Source of the DNA: Flavobacterium ranwuense
GTDB taxonomy: Bacteria > Bacteroidota > Bacteroidia > Flavobacteriales > Flavobacteriaceae
NCBI RefSeq assembly: GCF_004349315.1
Contig: NZ_SMLH01000003.1
Location: forward strand, 124,001 to 188,000
DNA length: 64,000 bases
Reading direction: 5' to 3'
The position numbers and the translations under genes are program-made. Below, piece after piece: positions 1 through 10,884 of the stretch (within the stretch, counting starts at the first letter, position 1; each line of letters starts with the position of its first letter). The notes below the pieces were generated by a model that had not been told where the DNA came from, ran no database searches, and saw only the letters and a list, made by a program, of their open reading frames with translations.

Positions 1-2
1 AT

Positions 3-311
3 TTCTTTGAAAAATATGGAGGAAAAGCAATTATTTTTGCTCGATTCCTTCCAATATTTAGAACTTTTGCACCAATAGTAGCTGGGATTGTTTCTATGGA
101 GAAAAAGAAGTTTATGTTTTACAATATTCTAAGTTCTTTCATTTGGTCATTCACCTTGATTTTCGCAGGACATTATTTATATGGTTTCCTACTTGAAAAT
201 TATCAGATTGATTTGAAAGAGCACATAGAAATAATTGTTATCGCTTTAGTTGGAATTACTGTTTTGCCGGTAATTTATAAGTTCAGCAGAAAATCTAAAG
301 TTAAAGAATAA
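3..311 (+). CDS. DedA family membrane protein, C-terminal part
   Basis: The reading frame is open from the window edge to the stop at 311, so the gene begins upstream. The first visible residues (FFEKYGGKAIIFARFLPIFR) match the conserved DedA/SNARE-associated segment, with Gly-Gly and the Arg-Phe-Leu-Pro ... Arg-Thr signature. Two hydrophobic spans follow (about residues 47-66 and 77-92 of the visible part), then a basic tail. DedA proteins are inner-membrane proteins linked to lipid scrambling and proton-motive-force maintenance; the substrate here is unknown. An internal ATG at 96 is not the true start, because the homologous region continues upstream of it. Confidence 0.85.
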   Translation, partial: FFEKYGGKAIIFARFLPIFRTFAPIVAGIVSMEKKKFMFYNILSSFIWSFTLIFAGHYLYGFLLENYQIDLKEHIEIIVIALVGITVLPVIYKFSRKSKVKE

Positions 312-331
312 ATCAATAATTTATAATCCAT

Positions 332-366
332 AAAAAAACCGTCTCATGTAAATGAGACGGTTTTTT
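332..366. terminator. bidirectional rho-independent terminator
   Basis: A perfect stem (CCGTCTCAT / ATGAGACGG) with a GTAA loop is flanked by A and T tracts on both sides. It serves the convergent DedA gene and groEL. Confidence 0.9.
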
Positions 367-384
367 GTTTATAGTGGATTGCTA

Positions 385-2051
<1,667 letters not shown>

Positions 2052-2052
2052 A

Positions 2053-2328
2053 TTATATTATTGCTAAAATATCGTCTTCACGCATGATCAAATAGTCTTT
2101 ACCTTCTAGTTTTAATTCAGTTCCAGCGTATTTTCCGTAAAGAACAGAATCGCCAATTTTTACAGTCATTGTGTGGTCTTTTGTTCCGTTTCCAACAGCA
2201 ACAACAGTTCCTTTTTGTGGTTTTTCTTTAGCTGTATCTGGAATGAAAATCCCTGAAGCTGTTTTTGTTTCAGCTGCAACGGGTTCGATAAGAACTCTGT
2301 CTGAAAGTGGTTTAATGTTTAAAGCCAT
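2053..2328 (-). CDS. groS: co-chaperonin GroES (10 kDa)
   Basis: The 91-residue protein begins [20 protein letters not shown] and contains the mobile-loop region ([21 protein letters not shown], about residues 20-40) and the roof-loop segment before [15 protein letters not shown]. It caps the GroEL ring and encloses the folding chamber. It is first in the groES-groEL operon. No TAnnTTTG promoter was seen upstream; a TGGCAC-containing element is described separately. Confidence 0.99.
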   Translation of the reverse strand: MALNIKPLSDRVLIEPVAAETKTASGIFIPDTAKEKPQKGTVVAVGNGTKDHTMTVKIGDSVLYGKYAGTELKLEGKDYLIMREDDILAII

Positions 2329-2372
2329 GATTTTATATTTTTATATTATTTATTTTAACGTCTATAAAGATT

Positions 2373-2387
2373 TCAGAAATTGTGCCA
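2373..2387 (-). promoter_or_regulatory. possible sigma-54-like -24 element upstream of groES
   Basis: On the minus strand TGGCACAATTTCTGA matches the -24 half (TGGCAC) of a sigma-54 promoter about 45 nt before the groES start. The -12 half reads CTGA instead of TTGC, so the match is incomplete. Confidence 0.25.
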
Positions 2388-2415
2388 TCCTAATGAAACT
2401 GACATAATTTCTTAT

Positions 2416-2444
2416 AAAAAATGCCAGCTTTGACAGGCTGGCAT
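2416..2444 (-). terminator. rho-independent terminator after secG
   Basis: A perfect 8-bp stem ATGCCAGC/GCTGGCAT with an 8-nt loop is followed on the minus strand by a T run. It separates the secG transcript from groES. Confidence 0.85.
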
Positions 2445-2464
2445 CTAGAATATGTTGTAATAAT

Positions 2465-2809
2465 TTATTTTGCTGGATTTGGTTCAGCAGGTGTGTTTTG
2501 AGCAGGAGCAACTGGCGTGTTTGTAGCTGGTGCTGCACTTCCTGTGTTTTCAATGATTTTAGAATCAGTATCACTTAATGTTCCTGTAAAGCTTAAGCTT
2601 GAAAGTAGTATAAGTGCAATTAGTATAGTTGCTAATGTCCAAGTGCTTTTGTCTAAAAAATCAGTTGTTTTTTGTACTCCACCTAGCATTTGAGAACCAC
2701 CTATTGTAGATGATAATCCACCACCTTTAGGGTTTTGAACCATTATAACTACGATTAATAGAAAACAAACTATAGTTATTAAAACTAAAAAAATTGAAAA
2801 TGTGCTCAT
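2465..2809 (-). CDS. secG: preprotein translocase subunit SecG
   Basis: The 114-residue protein has two membrane spans (about residues 3-22 and 56-76). Between them is the SecG cytosolic signature (QNPKGGGLSSTIGGSQMLGGVQKTTDFLDK), rich in Gly and Ser. The tail is Pro/Ala/Asn-rich and low complexity, which is common in this phylum. SecG is the non-essential partner of SecYE in protein export. It starts 3 nt after the stop of the upstream TPR gene, so the two are co-transcribed. Confidence 0.95.
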   Translation of the reverse strand: MSTFSIFLVLITIVCFLLIVVIMVQNPKGGGLSSTIGGSQMLGGVQKTTDFLDKSTWTLATILIALILLSSLSFTGTLSDTDSKIIENTGSAAPATNTPVAPAQNTPAEPNPAK

Positions 2810-2812
2810 TGT

Positions 2813-3664
2813 TTAATTATTATTATGTTGTAAAATCTTAATATCCGATATGCGGTCTGCAAAGAAACTACTTTTTTCTGGATATTTCAAAATTAATATT
2901 TCATAAGCTTGAATCGCTTTTTGATATTTCTTTTGTTCCAAATAGACTCTGGCCAAAGTTTCCGTCATCAAGAAGGAATTGTCGGCTGCATTTAAGTCAA
3001 AAGTAACGGTTGAAGCAACTCCGTGTTTGACCGGAGAAATCTTAGGACTCGCTTCGATAAATTTGTCTATTAATTCTAATTTCTTTCTTTTATCAGCATC
3101 TATTATAGGAGGCGGTGGATTAGTAGGATTATCTTTTTCTCTTTCGATAGGTTTAGTGCGCGAAAGTTGAAGCCATTCTTGGAAGGAATGTTGTTCGCTT
3201 TTAGAGAAATCTAAGGGCTTACCAATTGCCAGTTTCTCTTCGGTAGTTTTTGAAGCATCATCAACATCGATTGTTGAAGCTTCTTTTATTGAAGTGAGTA
3301 TGGATCTTTCTAAAGAATTTATTTTGGATTCCGGTTTTTCTTCAGTAACAATAATTTCACTGTCGACTACTTTTATATCAAGAATTTCTAACGCTTTTTT
3401 ATCGTAAAGACCTTTTTGAATCGAAGTGAACGTATCTGATGTAATGAAATCAAATAAAATAGATCGGTCAGTTGAATGTGCTGCAGTAATTTTTAAAGCA
3501 GTATTGTATTTAAAACTGTTTTGATTGTAAAGACCTTTTAATTGAATCGCTCTGGCACTTTGGAAGTAAGGAAACTCGGAGAGCACTTTTTCTAATGCTT
3601 CCGTTTGCTTCTCATGAATAGCATCTGGTTTATTAATCAAATAAGTATAATCGGTTACGTTCAT
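2813..3664 (-). CDS. TPR-containing protein, function unknown
   Basis: The 283-residue protein has no signal peptide. Its C-terminal 60 residues form a TPR-like helical repeat (TLARVYLEQKKYQKAIQAYEILILKYPE). The N-terminal part (about 1-75) is also helical and includes LSEFPYFQSARAIQLKGLYNQ; the middle (about 105-200) is polar and probably disordered. The gene lies between lptE and secG, and its stop is 3 nt before the secG start. This suggests a role tied to envelope biogenesis, but no activity can be assigned. Confidence 0.8.
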   Translation of the reverse strand: MNVTDYTYLINKPDAIHEKQTEALEKVLSEFPYFQSARAIQLKGLYNQNSFKYNTALKITAAHSTDRSILFDFITSDTFTSIQKGLYDKKALEILDIKVVDSEIIVTEEKPESKINSLERSILTSIKEASTIDVDDASKTTEEKLAIGKPLDFSKSEQHSFQEWLQLSRTKPIEREKDNPTNPPPPIIDADKRKKLELIDKFIEASPKISPVKHGVASTVTFDLNAADNSFLMTETLARVYLEQKKYQKAIQAYEILILKYPEKSSFFADRISDIKILQHNNN

Positions 3665-3670
3665 TTTTTG

Positions 3671-3753
3671 AGTGTTCAGTGTTCAGTAATCAGTGTTTAG
3701 TGTTTAGTATGCTTATTGCAGCTAACTGAATACTAAAAACTGCCAACTGAACA
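3671..3753. repeat. dispersed ACTGAA/TTCAGT-type repeat tract
   Basis: About ten degenerate units of the form TTCAGTGTT and, further on, their reverse complement AACTGAATACT fill the spacer between lptE and the TPR gene. Related tracts occur near 27.0, 27.2, 36.0, 38.3, 44.1 and 53.1 kb. Confidence 0.75.
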
Positions 3754-3761
3754 TTTTTTTA

Positions 3762-4265
3762 TTACCATTTTGCGAGTGACTCATTAAAGATGTCCTGTGT
3801 AATTCTTTCAAAAATTTCCTTTAAAGCGCTGTTTAAAGTTGCTCCTGTCAATTGTTGCTGAGCGGGATAGTCATAGAAAAAAGTAAATGGTTTTTCAAAA
3901 TCATCTGCTTCTTTTTTCTTATTGGTAAAACGAACATTAACCCTGATTGTCAAACGGTTTTGAGATGCTTGTTGATCTGCAGTAGCCGTCATTGGGCTTA
4001 TTCTGTAATCTACAATTTCTCCTTCGTAAGTCAAATCAGCACCATTTTTGACCAAGTTTAAATTGGTTTGGTTCTGGATTAAATCTTGAAGTTCTAATGT
4101 AAATGTTCTGTCAATACCAGGTTCAATCAATTCAGCATTATTCTGAAAAAAACCAACTTGAAATGTTTCGGCATCAATTTTACCAGTTCCAGTAAAGTTA
4201 TAAACCGAGCAACTGTTGATGCTTACTATAATTATTGAAAGAAGAATAAATTTTATATGTTTCAT
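3762..4265 (-). CDS. lptE: LPS assembly lipoprotein LptE
   Basis: The 167-residue protein has a lipoprotein signal peptide ending SINSC with Cys19 as the lipidation site. The mature part (FTGTGKIDAETFQVGFFQNNAELIEPGI..., FTLELQDLIQNQTNLNLV, DLTYEGEIVDYRISPM) fits the LptE fold of Bacteroidota. LptE plugs the LptD barrel that inserts lipopolysaccharide in the outer membrane; lptD is not in the window. It sits 100 nt after the sigma-54-type activator and before the TPR gene and secG, all on the minus strand. Confidence 0.85.
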   Translation of the reverse strand: MKHIKFILLSIIIVSINSCSVYNFTGTGKIDAETFQVGFFQNNAELIEPGIDRTFTLELQDLIQNQTNLNLVKNGADLTYEGEIVDYRISPMTATADQQASQNRLTIRVNVRFTNKKKEADDFEKPFTFFYDYPAQQQLTGATLNSALKEIFERITQDIFNESLAKW

Positions 4266-4365
4266 TTTCTATTTTAAAAATTGCTTCGTCAGTTTGCTAA
4301 CGGCTGGGTCAAAGATATTCATTTTGAATTAAATCATTTATGTCTTAGTGTTTTTGTGGTAAAAA

Positions 4366-5622
4366 CTACAAGTCAAATTGCTTAATTTTTCTATATAAAG
4401 TCCTTTCAGAAATGCCCAGCTCATCTGCTGCTGCTTTTCGTTTTCCTTTGTTTTTTTCTAATGATTTCTTAATCATTTCGATTTCTTTTTGTTCTAAACG
4501 CAATGTTTCTTCTTCTTCGATTGTTTCTGCAAAAAGATAATTATCATCATTTTCCTGATACAACTCTTGATTGTTTTGGGTAGTGATTAAGGCTGATCTT
4601 GGTTCTTCTTCAAAATCGATTTCACTGTCATTTTCTTTCGAACCATATATTTTTTTTATCAAATTCTGATTGGTTTCCTGTACTTTGGACACGCCATTTT
4701 GAATCAATTCCAAAGTTAATTTTTTCAAATCATTCAAATCACTTTTCATATCAAAAAGGACTTTGTACAAAATTTCTCTTTCGGTACTAAAATCACTTTC
4801 GCTTTTCTTATCCTTTATGACAGATGGCAAATTGTTCCCCAAAACCGGCAAATACGATTGTAAAGTCACTGCGGATATATCGCGATTCGTTTCCAAAACG
4901 GAGATTTGTTCCGCTACATTTCGCAATTGTCTGATATTACCGCTCCAACGAAATTTCTGTAATAATTGGATAGCATTTTCGTCCAGTTTTAAAGGAGGCA
5001 TTTTATATTTATGGGCAAAATCAGCAACGAATTTTCTGAATAACAAATGGATGTCATCTTTTCGATCGCGCAAAGGCGGCAAAGTAATATCCACCGTACT
5101 CAAACGATAATACAAATCCTCACGAAATTTTCCTTTTTCGATAGCGTCAAATAAATTGACATTCGTAGCGGCAACAATTCGCACATCTGTTTTCTGTACC
5201 TGTGAAGATCCCACTTTTATAAACTCGCCATTTTCAAGAACACGTAACAAACGCACTTGAGTGGTAAGTGGTAATTCACCTACTTCATCCAAGAAAATTG
5301 TTCCGCCGTCAGCTACTTCAAAATAGCCTTCACGTGTATTGGTTGCGCCAGTAAATGCCCCTTTTTCATGCCCAAAAAGTTCACTGTCAATCGTTCCTTC
5401 TGGAATGGCTCCACAGTTTACGGCAATGTATTTCCCATGTTTTCTGTGCGAAAGTGAATGAATAATTCTAGGAATATTCTCTTTTCCCACACCGCTTTCT
5501 CCCGCTACTAAAACGGTAATATCAGTAGGAGCTACCTGTATGGCTTTTTCTATCGCACGATTAAGCTTCGGATCATTTCCGATAATCTCAAATCGTTGTT
5601 TTATAGCTTGAACTGTTTCCAT
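4366..5622 (-). CDS. sigma-54-interacting AAA+ transcriptional activator (NtrC type, no receiver domain)
   Basis: The order is a central AAA+ domain (from about residue 10), Walker A GESGVGKE, the sigma-54 contact motif GAFTGA, Walker [13 protein letters not shown], an arginine-finger region and a C-terminal Fis-type helix-turn-helix ([23 protein letters not shown]). There is no N-terminal sensor or receiver domain, so control is probably by abundance or a partner. ATG at 5622 was chosen; the open frame extends six codons further to a GTG, but that stretch lies inside a dispersed repeat. It is expected to remodel sigma-54 RNA polymerase. Its targets are unknown; lptE and groES are nearby candidates. 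Confidence 0.9.
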   Translation of the reverse strand: METVQAIKQRFEIIGNDPKLNRAIEKAIQVAPTDITVLVAGESGVGKENIPRIIHSLSHRKHGKYIAVNCGAIPEGTIDSELFGHEKGAFTGATNTREGYFEVADGGTIFLDEVGELPLTTQVRLLRVLENGEFIKVGSSQVQKTDVRIVAATNVNLFDAIEKGKFREDLYYRLSTVDITLPPLRDRKDDIHLLFRKFVADFAHKYKMPPLKLDENAIQLLQKFRWSGNIRQLRNVAEQISVLETNRDISAVTLQSYLPVLGNNLPSVIKDKKSESDFSTEREILYKVLFDMKSDLNDLKKLTLELIQNGVSKVQETNQNLIKKIYGSKENDSEIDFEEEPRSALITTQNNQELYQENDDNYLFAETIEEEETLRLEQKEIEMIKKSLEKNKGKRKAAADELGISERTLYRKIKQFDL

Positions 5623-5628
5623 ATTGTT

Positions 5629-5648
5629 ATTGCGAGGCACGAAGCAAT
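5629..5648. repeat. dispersed ATTGC...GCAAT repeat
   Basis: ATTGCGAGGCACGAAGCAAT has complementary ends and resembles a short palindromic repeat I recall as frequent between genes in many bacterial genomes. It lies directly upstream of the activator start. Confidence 0.6.
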
Positions 5649-5712
5649 CTCATTAATAATTACTTAAAACTCTTTTTATTTTTAATGAATTAAAAATTAG
5701 TGGCTAATTTTT

Positions 5713-7161
5713 CTAATTCATCTCACTCAACCCAACTGCTTCACCCTTCAAAGTTCCGCTGGTACAAGAAATAATTCTCACATTTACAAAATCCCCAATC
5801 TTGTAATTTTCCTTTGGAAAAACCACCGTAATACTTTGTGAATTTCTTCCAGAAAATTCTTCCGTTGATTTTTTTGAAACTTTCTCTACCAAAACTTCTA
5901 CGGTTTGTCCAATGAATTCCTCAGAGCGGAACCAAGCGTGTTTTTGTTGTAAATCGACAATTTCCTGTAATCTTCTGGCTTTAGTTTCTTCGGTAACGTC
6001 ATCCTCCATTTTTCTTCCTGCCAATGTTCCCGGACGTTCGGAATACGAATACATATAACCAAAATTATATTTTACATATTCCATTAAACTTAAGGTATCT
6101 TGATGATCTTCTTCGGTTTCTGTTGGAAAACCAGTAATCATATCTTGCGAAATCGAACCATTTGGAATAATAGTTCTGATTTTATCAATCAAAGTCATGT
6201 ACTCTTCACGCGTGTGCAAACGGTTCATTTCTTTTAGTATTCTATTGCTTCCAGATTGGACAGGCAAGTGAATGTGTTTGCAAATATTAGGATGTTTCGC
6301 AATAACGTGCAAAACACTTTCATGCATGTCTTGTGGATTAGAGGTTGAAAATCGGATTCTCATTTTAGGAAAACCAACAGCCACCATTTCCAGTAATTGG
6401 TCAAAATCAACAGCTGTTGCTTTTTGCATTTCGGTAGCATTTTCAAAATCTTTTTTCAATCCGCCGCCGTACCAAAGGAAACTATCCACGTTTTGTCCCA
6501 AAAGCGTAATCTCTTTAAACCCTTTGTCCCACAAATCTTGAATTTCCTTCATGATACTCTGAGGTTCACGGCTGCGTTCGCGTCCGCGGGTAAAAGGTAC
6601 CACACAAAACGTACACATATTATCACAACCACGAGTAATTGAAACCAAAGCGGTGATTCCGTTGCTCATCAATCGAACTGGAGAAATATCTCCATAGGTT
6701 TCATCCTTTGACAAAATCACGTTAATCGCATCGCGCCCTTCTTCCACTTCTTGTAAAAGGTTCGGTAAATCTTTATATGCATCAGGACCGACAACAAGGT
6801 CAACGATTTTTTCTTCTTCCAAAAACTGACTTTTCAAACGCTCGGCCATACAGCCTAAAACACCTACTTTCATTTTTGGATTAATGCGTTTTACAGCATT
6901 GTATTTTTCCAAACGTTTTCGAATAGTTTGCTCAGCCTTGTCCCGAATAGAACAGGTATTGACTAAAACCAAATCGGCTTCCTCCAGAACTTGCGTTGTA
7001 TTGTATCCGTTTCCAGACAATATGGAAGCTACAATTTCACTGTCCGAAAAATTCATCGCACAGCCGTAACTTTCTATAAATAGTTTTTTTGTATTCTCAG
7101 GTTTATTTTCTAAAACAAGACTTTCTCCCTGCTTACTTTCTTCAATAATCTTTTCCATCAT
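5713..7161 (-). CDS. miaB: tRNA-2-methylthio-N6-dimethylallyladenosine synthase MiaB
   Basis: The 482-residue protein has the MTTase N-terminal domain with cluster cysteines Cys34, Cys70 and Cys104, the radical-SAM motif Cys179-x3-Cys183-x2-Cys186 (GCDNMCTFC), and a C-terminal TRAM domain (about 415-478, QTVEVLVEKVSKK...). It adds the methylthio group to i6A37 in tRNAs reading UNN codons, using two 4Fe-4S clusters. The N-terminal extension of about 20 residues is poorly conserved, so the start could be slightly downstream. It is 90 nt upstream of the sigma-54-type activator on the same strand. Confidence 0.97.
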   Translation of the reverse strand: MMEKIIEESKQGESLVLENKPENTKKLFIESYGCAMNFSDSEIVASILSGNGYNTTQVLEEADLVLVNTCSIRDKAEQTIRKRLEKYNAVKRINPKMKVGVLGCMAERLKSQFLEEEKIVDLVVGPDAYKDLPNLLQEVEEGRDAINVILSKDETYGDISPVRLMSNGITALVSITRGCDNMCTFCVVPFTRGRERSREPQSIMKEIQDLWDKGFKEITLLGQNVDSFLWYGGGLKKDFENATEMQKATAVDFDQLLEMVAVGFPKMRIRFSTSNPQDMHESVLHVIAKHPNICKHIHLPVQSGSNRILKEMNRLHTREEYMTLIDKIRTIIPNGSISQDMITGFPTETEEDHQDTLSLMEYVKYNFGYMYSYSERPGTLAGRKMEDDVTEETKARRLQEIVDLQQKHAWFRSEEFIGQTVEVLVEKVSKKSTEEFSGRNSQSITVVFPKENYKIGDFVNVRIISCTSGTLKGEAVGLSEMN

Positions 7162-7251
7162 GTATTTTCAAAGCACAAAGATAACGCAATTCAAATAAAT
7201 ATGACAAGATGTCAGATGAAGAATTAACAATGTTTTAGAATAATGCTTATC

Positions 7252-7410
7252 AGCAGCCAATCCCGCTTTTCCGCTACAATCCACATCCTTCGGGACTCGC
7301 AAAGAAAGTAAAGTTTCCAAAGTTCTAAACAGAGCTTCCATTGGTCGTTTTTTTAGAACAGGAAATTTCTGCTTTTTTCGTTCCGTTTTTTTTACTTCAG
7401 CCGGCGCTGG
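7252..7410. repeat. dispersed hairpin element, copy A
   Basis: Left end CAATCCCGCTTTTCCGCTACAA and a degenerate right end frame two complementary arms of about 40 nt. The arms enclose the conserved loop GAGCTTCCATTGGTCG (7332-7347). The arms differ in sequence from the other copies yet still pair with each other. Confidence 0.75.
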
Positions 7411-7589
7411 TATAGAAATTATTTATAAGTTTTTAAAATATAGCCTCAAAAATAAAGGATGCGTAAAATTATTAAAAACACAGCCAATTGAGCTTAAATA
7501 AAAATATATTATCTTATTTTAAGGTTAAATTATGTGAATTATGTATTCTTTTTGTTTAATTATGAAACATTTAATAAAGATAATTTCGT

Positions 7590-7597
7590 TACCTTTG
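7590..7597 (+). promoter_or_regulatory. -7 promoter box TACCTTTG
   Basis: An exact match to the Bacteroidota consensus TAnnTTTG lies 55 nt before the small membrane protein start. No clear -33 TTTG was seen. Confidence 0.55.
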
Positions 7598-7651
7598 GTA
7601 GGTTAAAACTCCTAAAATAATATTTATCATTAATTTTAAAAACGATTTAAC

Positions 7652-7879
7652 ATGAAACAATTACAGAACATCAGCGTAATGTCAAAAAAGTGTTTAGCAA
7701 TTAGTGCATTTTTCTTTTTTCATAGTCTTTTGAGGGCGCAAAATGAAGAGGTGGATGTAAATTTGACAGTGGGTGAGGAAGGAACTGATTGGTTTGCACA
7801 ACCATGGGTTTGGGTAGTAGGGGGAGCGGTTTTTATTATAATAATAATAGCTCTTGTAAGGGGTAAAAGTGAAAGCTAA
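7652..7879 (+). CDS. small membrane protein, function unknown
   Basis: The 75-residue protein has an N-terminal hydrophobic segment (about residues 13-28, ending LLRAQ, a likely signal peptide), a short acidic stretch (NEEVDVNLTVGEEGTDWFAQ) and one C-terminal membrane span (about 50-68) with a basic end. It has its own -7 promoter box and its own terminator, so it is a monocistronic unit. I do not recognise a family with a known role; the layout resembles small inner-membrane proteins conserved in flavobacteria. Confidence 0.7.
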   Translation: MKQLQNISVMSKKCLAISAFFFFHSLLRAQNEEVDVNLTVGEEGTDWFAQPWVWVVGGAVFIIIIIALVRGKSES

Positions 7880-7946
7880 TCATTTATTCCTTTTTATATA
7901 AATGATTCGGCATACAAAAAATCGATTATTATCGGTTTAGTTCTCT

Positions 7947-7986
7947 AAAACCCATTCAAAGAGACCAAACTCTTGAATGGGTTTTT
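7947..7986 (+). terminator. rho-independent terminator
   Basis: A long stem AAACCCATTCAAGAG-type / CTCTTGAATGGGTTT with a T run follows the small membrane protein gene. Confidence 0.85.
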
Positions 7987-8340
7987 GACACGCTGTTGAA
8001 ATTCTGCCGTTAGCATGGAGTTGGGAAATATTAAACTTAAACTTCAATTCCATACTGATTTCAAAATCATAAAACACATCTTTAGTATTATATTTGAACC
8101 CATACATCTACTTGGATGTAATTTTGCATGTAATTGCTGAAATCATTTCCTAAGAAAGTTTCTTTTCTTGTTTAGATTTTATTTGCCCAACTTCTTAATA
8201 ATCCATCTTGTCATAAACCGTAATAATTTTTGTAGAGTTAATTCGTAAAAACGGCTATAATTCACAACAGTTTAAATCTTTTGTTCAACGATAAAAATTA
8301 CTTTTAGAAATACAAAAGCGCAATATTTAAAAAAAAAAGA
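7987..8340. other. gene-free AT-rich interval before topA
   Basis: No supported gene lies here. On the minus strand roughly 8180-8265 a short frame reads NYSRFYELTLQKLLRF...IIKKLGK then a stop. It has no plausible start and no recognised homologue, and may be a gene remnant. Confidence 0.4.
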
Positions 8341-8348
8341 TACTTTTG
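8341..8348 (+). promoter_or_regulatory. -7 box TACTTTTG of topA
   Basis: The box lies 19 nt before the topA ATG, so transcription should start about 12 nt before it. This rules out the in-frame TTG at 8346, which lies inside the box. Confidence 0.7.
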
Positions 8349-8366
8349 TCTCAGAAAAATAGAGCA

Positions 8367-10883
8367 ATGGCAAAGAATTTAGTTATAGTTGAGTCCCCTG
8401 CAAAGGCAAAAACAATCGAGAAATTTCTAGGAAGTGATTTTCAAGTCGAATCGAGTTATGGGCATATTGCCGACTTGCCTTCTAAGGAAATTGGAGTAGA
8501 TGTAGAAAATGGTTTTAAACCCAAATACGAAGTTTCTGCTGATAAAAAAGCGTTGGTAAGCAAATTAAAGACTTTAGCCAAGAATGCCGAAATGGTTTGG
8601 TTAGCAAGTGATGAGGATCGCGAGGGTGAGGCTATTTCTTGGCATTTAGCCGAAGAATTAAAATTAGATAAGAAGAAAACCAAGCGTATTGTTTTTCACG
8701 AAATCACCAAAACTGCGATTCTAAAAGCAATTGATAATCCACGTGAAATCGATTATAATTTGGTCAACGCACAACAAGCACGTCGTGTTTTGGACAGGTT
8801 GGTTGGTTATGAATTGTCGCCTGTACTTTGGAGAAAAATTAAAGGTGGACTTTCTGCGGGTCGTGTACAATCGGTTTCTGTTCGTTTGATTGTAGAGCGT
8901 GAAAGAGAAATTCAAAACTTTAATGCAATTGCAACATATTCCGTTGTGGCAGAATTCACTAACGAATCAGGGAAATCATTCAAAGCCAAACTGCCTAAGA
9001 ATTTCAATACTAAAAAAGAAGCCGAAGATTTTTTAAACAAGAATATCGGTTCAACGTATAAGGTATCAGATTTAGAAACGAAACCTACCAAAAAATCACC
9101 TACAGGTCCTTTTACGACTTCGACTTTACAACAAGAAGCTGCGCGTAAATTGTATTTGCCTGTTGGAATTACGATGCAACTCGCACAACGTTTGTACGAA
9201 GCTGGACTCATTACTTATATGAGAACGGATAGTGTGAACTTATCCAAGGATGCGATGGAAGCTGCTCAAGCTGAAATCATCAAATCGTACGGAAAAGAGT
9301 TTTCAAAACCTCGAACTTTTGTCAATAAAAGCAAAGGCGCGCAGGAAGCACACGAAGCAATTCGTCCTACAGATATGTCACAACACACGGTAAATATCGA
9401 CAGAGATCAAGCCCGTTTGTATGATTTGATTTGGAAAAGAACGTTGGCTTCGCAAATGAGTGACGCACAATTGGAGCGTACTAACGTGAAAATTGAAGCG
9501 AACAATCACGGTGAAATATTCACAGCATCTGGAGAAGTTTTGCTTTTTGAAGGTTTCCTGAAAGTGTATCTTGAAGGCCATGATGACGATGAAGAAGAGC
9601 AAGAAGGGATGTTGCCTGCAATGAAAGTCAACGAAAAATTACAAAACAATTACATCACCGCGACCGAAAGATATTCTCGAGCTGCTGCAAGATATACCGA
9701 AGCTTCTTTGGTAAAAAAATTAGAGGAATTGGGTATTGGTCGTCCTTCTACTTATGCGCCAACGATTTCTACGATTATCAACAGAAATTATGTAGAGAAA
9801 GGAAATCTTGACGGTCAGGAACGTAATTATACGCAACTGATTTTGGAATCCGGGAAAGTAGGAGAGAAGTTGTTGAAAGAAAATACAGGTTCTGATAAAG
9901 GGAAATTAGTCCCTACAGATATTGGAACGATTGTTACCGATTTCTTGGTAAAGAATTTCGGAAACATTTTAGATTATAATTTCACTGCAAAAGTGGAGCA
10001 GGATTTTGATGAAATTGCAGAAGGAAATATCGTTTGGACAAAAATGATGCAGGAATTCTACGATAAATTTCACCCAACAGTGAAAGACGTAGAAGCCAAT
10101 GCAGAAAGAGAAAGCGGTGAAAGAATTTTGGGAACTGATCCAAAAACAGGGAAACCGGTTTCGGTGCGTTTAGGGAAATTTGGACCAATGGCTCAAATTG
10201 GAGCTGCTGATGATGAAGAGAAAAAATTTGCCAGTTTAATGGCAGATCAAAATATTGGGAACATCACTTTAGAGGAAACGTTGAATTTGTTTTTGTTGCC
10301 AAAAAATCTTGGAGAATATAAAGGAGAAGAAGTTGAAGTAAGTAATGGTCGTTATGGTCCTTATATTCGTCACGGAGCAGCTTTTGTCTCTTTACCAAAA
10401 GGAGAAAATCCTCTAGATGTAGATTTTGAAAGAGCCCAGGAATTAATCGAAGAAAAAGCCGCCGCCGATGCGCCGATTGCAGTTTACAAAGGGGAAGGCG
10501 TTCAGAAAGGTGTGGGTCGTTTTGGTCCTTTTATCAAATGGAACGGTTTGTTTATAAATGTAAGTAAAAAATACGATTTTGATAATTTGTCTCAATCAGA
10601 TATTGAAGCGTTGATTGAAGATAAGTTACAAAAAAATATTGATAAAGTTTTGCATAATTGGGAAGACGAAGGAATTTTGGTTGAAAAAGCCCGTTGGGGA
10701 CGTTCTGTTATCACCAAAGGAAAAATCAAAATTGAATTAAGTAAAGATGTTGATGCTACAAAATTAACATTGGCTGAAGTTCAGGAAATGATTGCCAAGA
10801 AAACGCCAGCTAAAAAAGTAGCAGCTAAAAAAGCACCAGCGAAGAAAGCCGTAGTAAAGAAACCAGTAGCAAAAAAGAAATAA
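8367..10883 (+). CDS. topA: DNA topoisomerase I, type IA
   Basis: The 838-residue enzyme opens with a TOPRIM domain (KNLVIVESPAKAKTIEKFLG; DEDREGEAI acidic motif), followed by the cleavage domain with the catalytic-Tyr motif (LITYMRTDSVNLS) and C-terminal repeats typical of Bacteroidota, such as GRYGPYIRHG and GRFGPFIKW. It relaxes negative supercoils by single-strand passage. The last 30 residues are a Lys/Ala/Pro histone-H1-like tail (KKTPAKKVAAKKAPAKK) that probably binds DNA. ATG at 8367 is chosen because the promoter -7 box overlaps the only upstream start. The next gene begins one base after its stop. Confidence 0.98.
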   Translation: MAKNLVIVESPAKAKTIEKFLGSDFQVESSYGHIADLPSKEIGVDVENGFKPKYEVSADKKALVSKLKTLAKNAEMVWLASDEDREGEAISWHLAEELKLDKKKTKRIVFHEITKTAILKAIDNPREIDYNLVNAQQARRVLDRLVGYELSPVLWRKIKGGLSAGRVQSVSVRLIVEREREIQNFNAIATYSVVAEFTNESGKSFKAKLPKNFNTKKEAEDFLNKNIGSTYKVSDLETKPTKKSPTGPFTTSTLQQEAARKLYLPVGITMQLAQRLYEAGLITYMRTDSVNLSKDAMEAAQAEIIKSYGKEFSKPRTFVNKSKGAQEAHEAIRPTDMSQHTVNIDRDQARLYDLIWKRTLASQMSDAQLERTNVKIEANNHGEIFTASGEVLLFEGFLKVYLEGHDDDEEEQEGMLPAMKVNEKLQNNYITATERYSRAAARYTEASLVKKLEELGIGRPSTYAPTISTIINRNYVEKGNLDGQERNYTQLILESGKVGEKLLKENTGSDKGKLVPTDIGTIVTDFLVKNFGNILDYNFTAKVEQDFDEIAEGNIVWTKMMQEFYDKFHPTVKDVEANAERESGERILGTDPKTGKPVSVRLGKFGPMAQIGAADDEEKKFASLMADQNIGNITLEETLNLFLLPKNLGEYKGEEVEVSNGRYGPYIRHGAAFVSLPKGENPLDVDFERAQELIEEKAAADAPIAVYKGEGVQKGVGRFGPFIKWNGLFINVSKKYDFDNLSQSDIEALIEDKLQKNIDKVLHNWEDEGILVEKARWGRSVITKGKIKIELSKDVDATKLTLAEVQEMIAKKTPAKKVAAKKAPAKKAVVKKPVAKKK

Positions 10884-10884
10884 A

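Noticed and set aside
3671..3753. Possible CRISPR array
   Set aside because: The ACTG-type units are short, degenerate, in both orientations and lack unique spacers of constant length; no cas genes are present.
7252..7410. Insertion sequence remnant
   Set aside because: No transposase fragment or flanking target duplication was seen; the structure is a hairpin repeat element shared with four other sites.
8180..8265. Short minus-strand frame before topA
   Set aside because: It has no convincing start and no recognised homologue; kept only as a possible remnant.
8346..8366. Seven-codon N-terminal extension of topA starting at TTG
   Set aside because: The TTG lies within the -7 promoter box, upstream of the expected transcript start.
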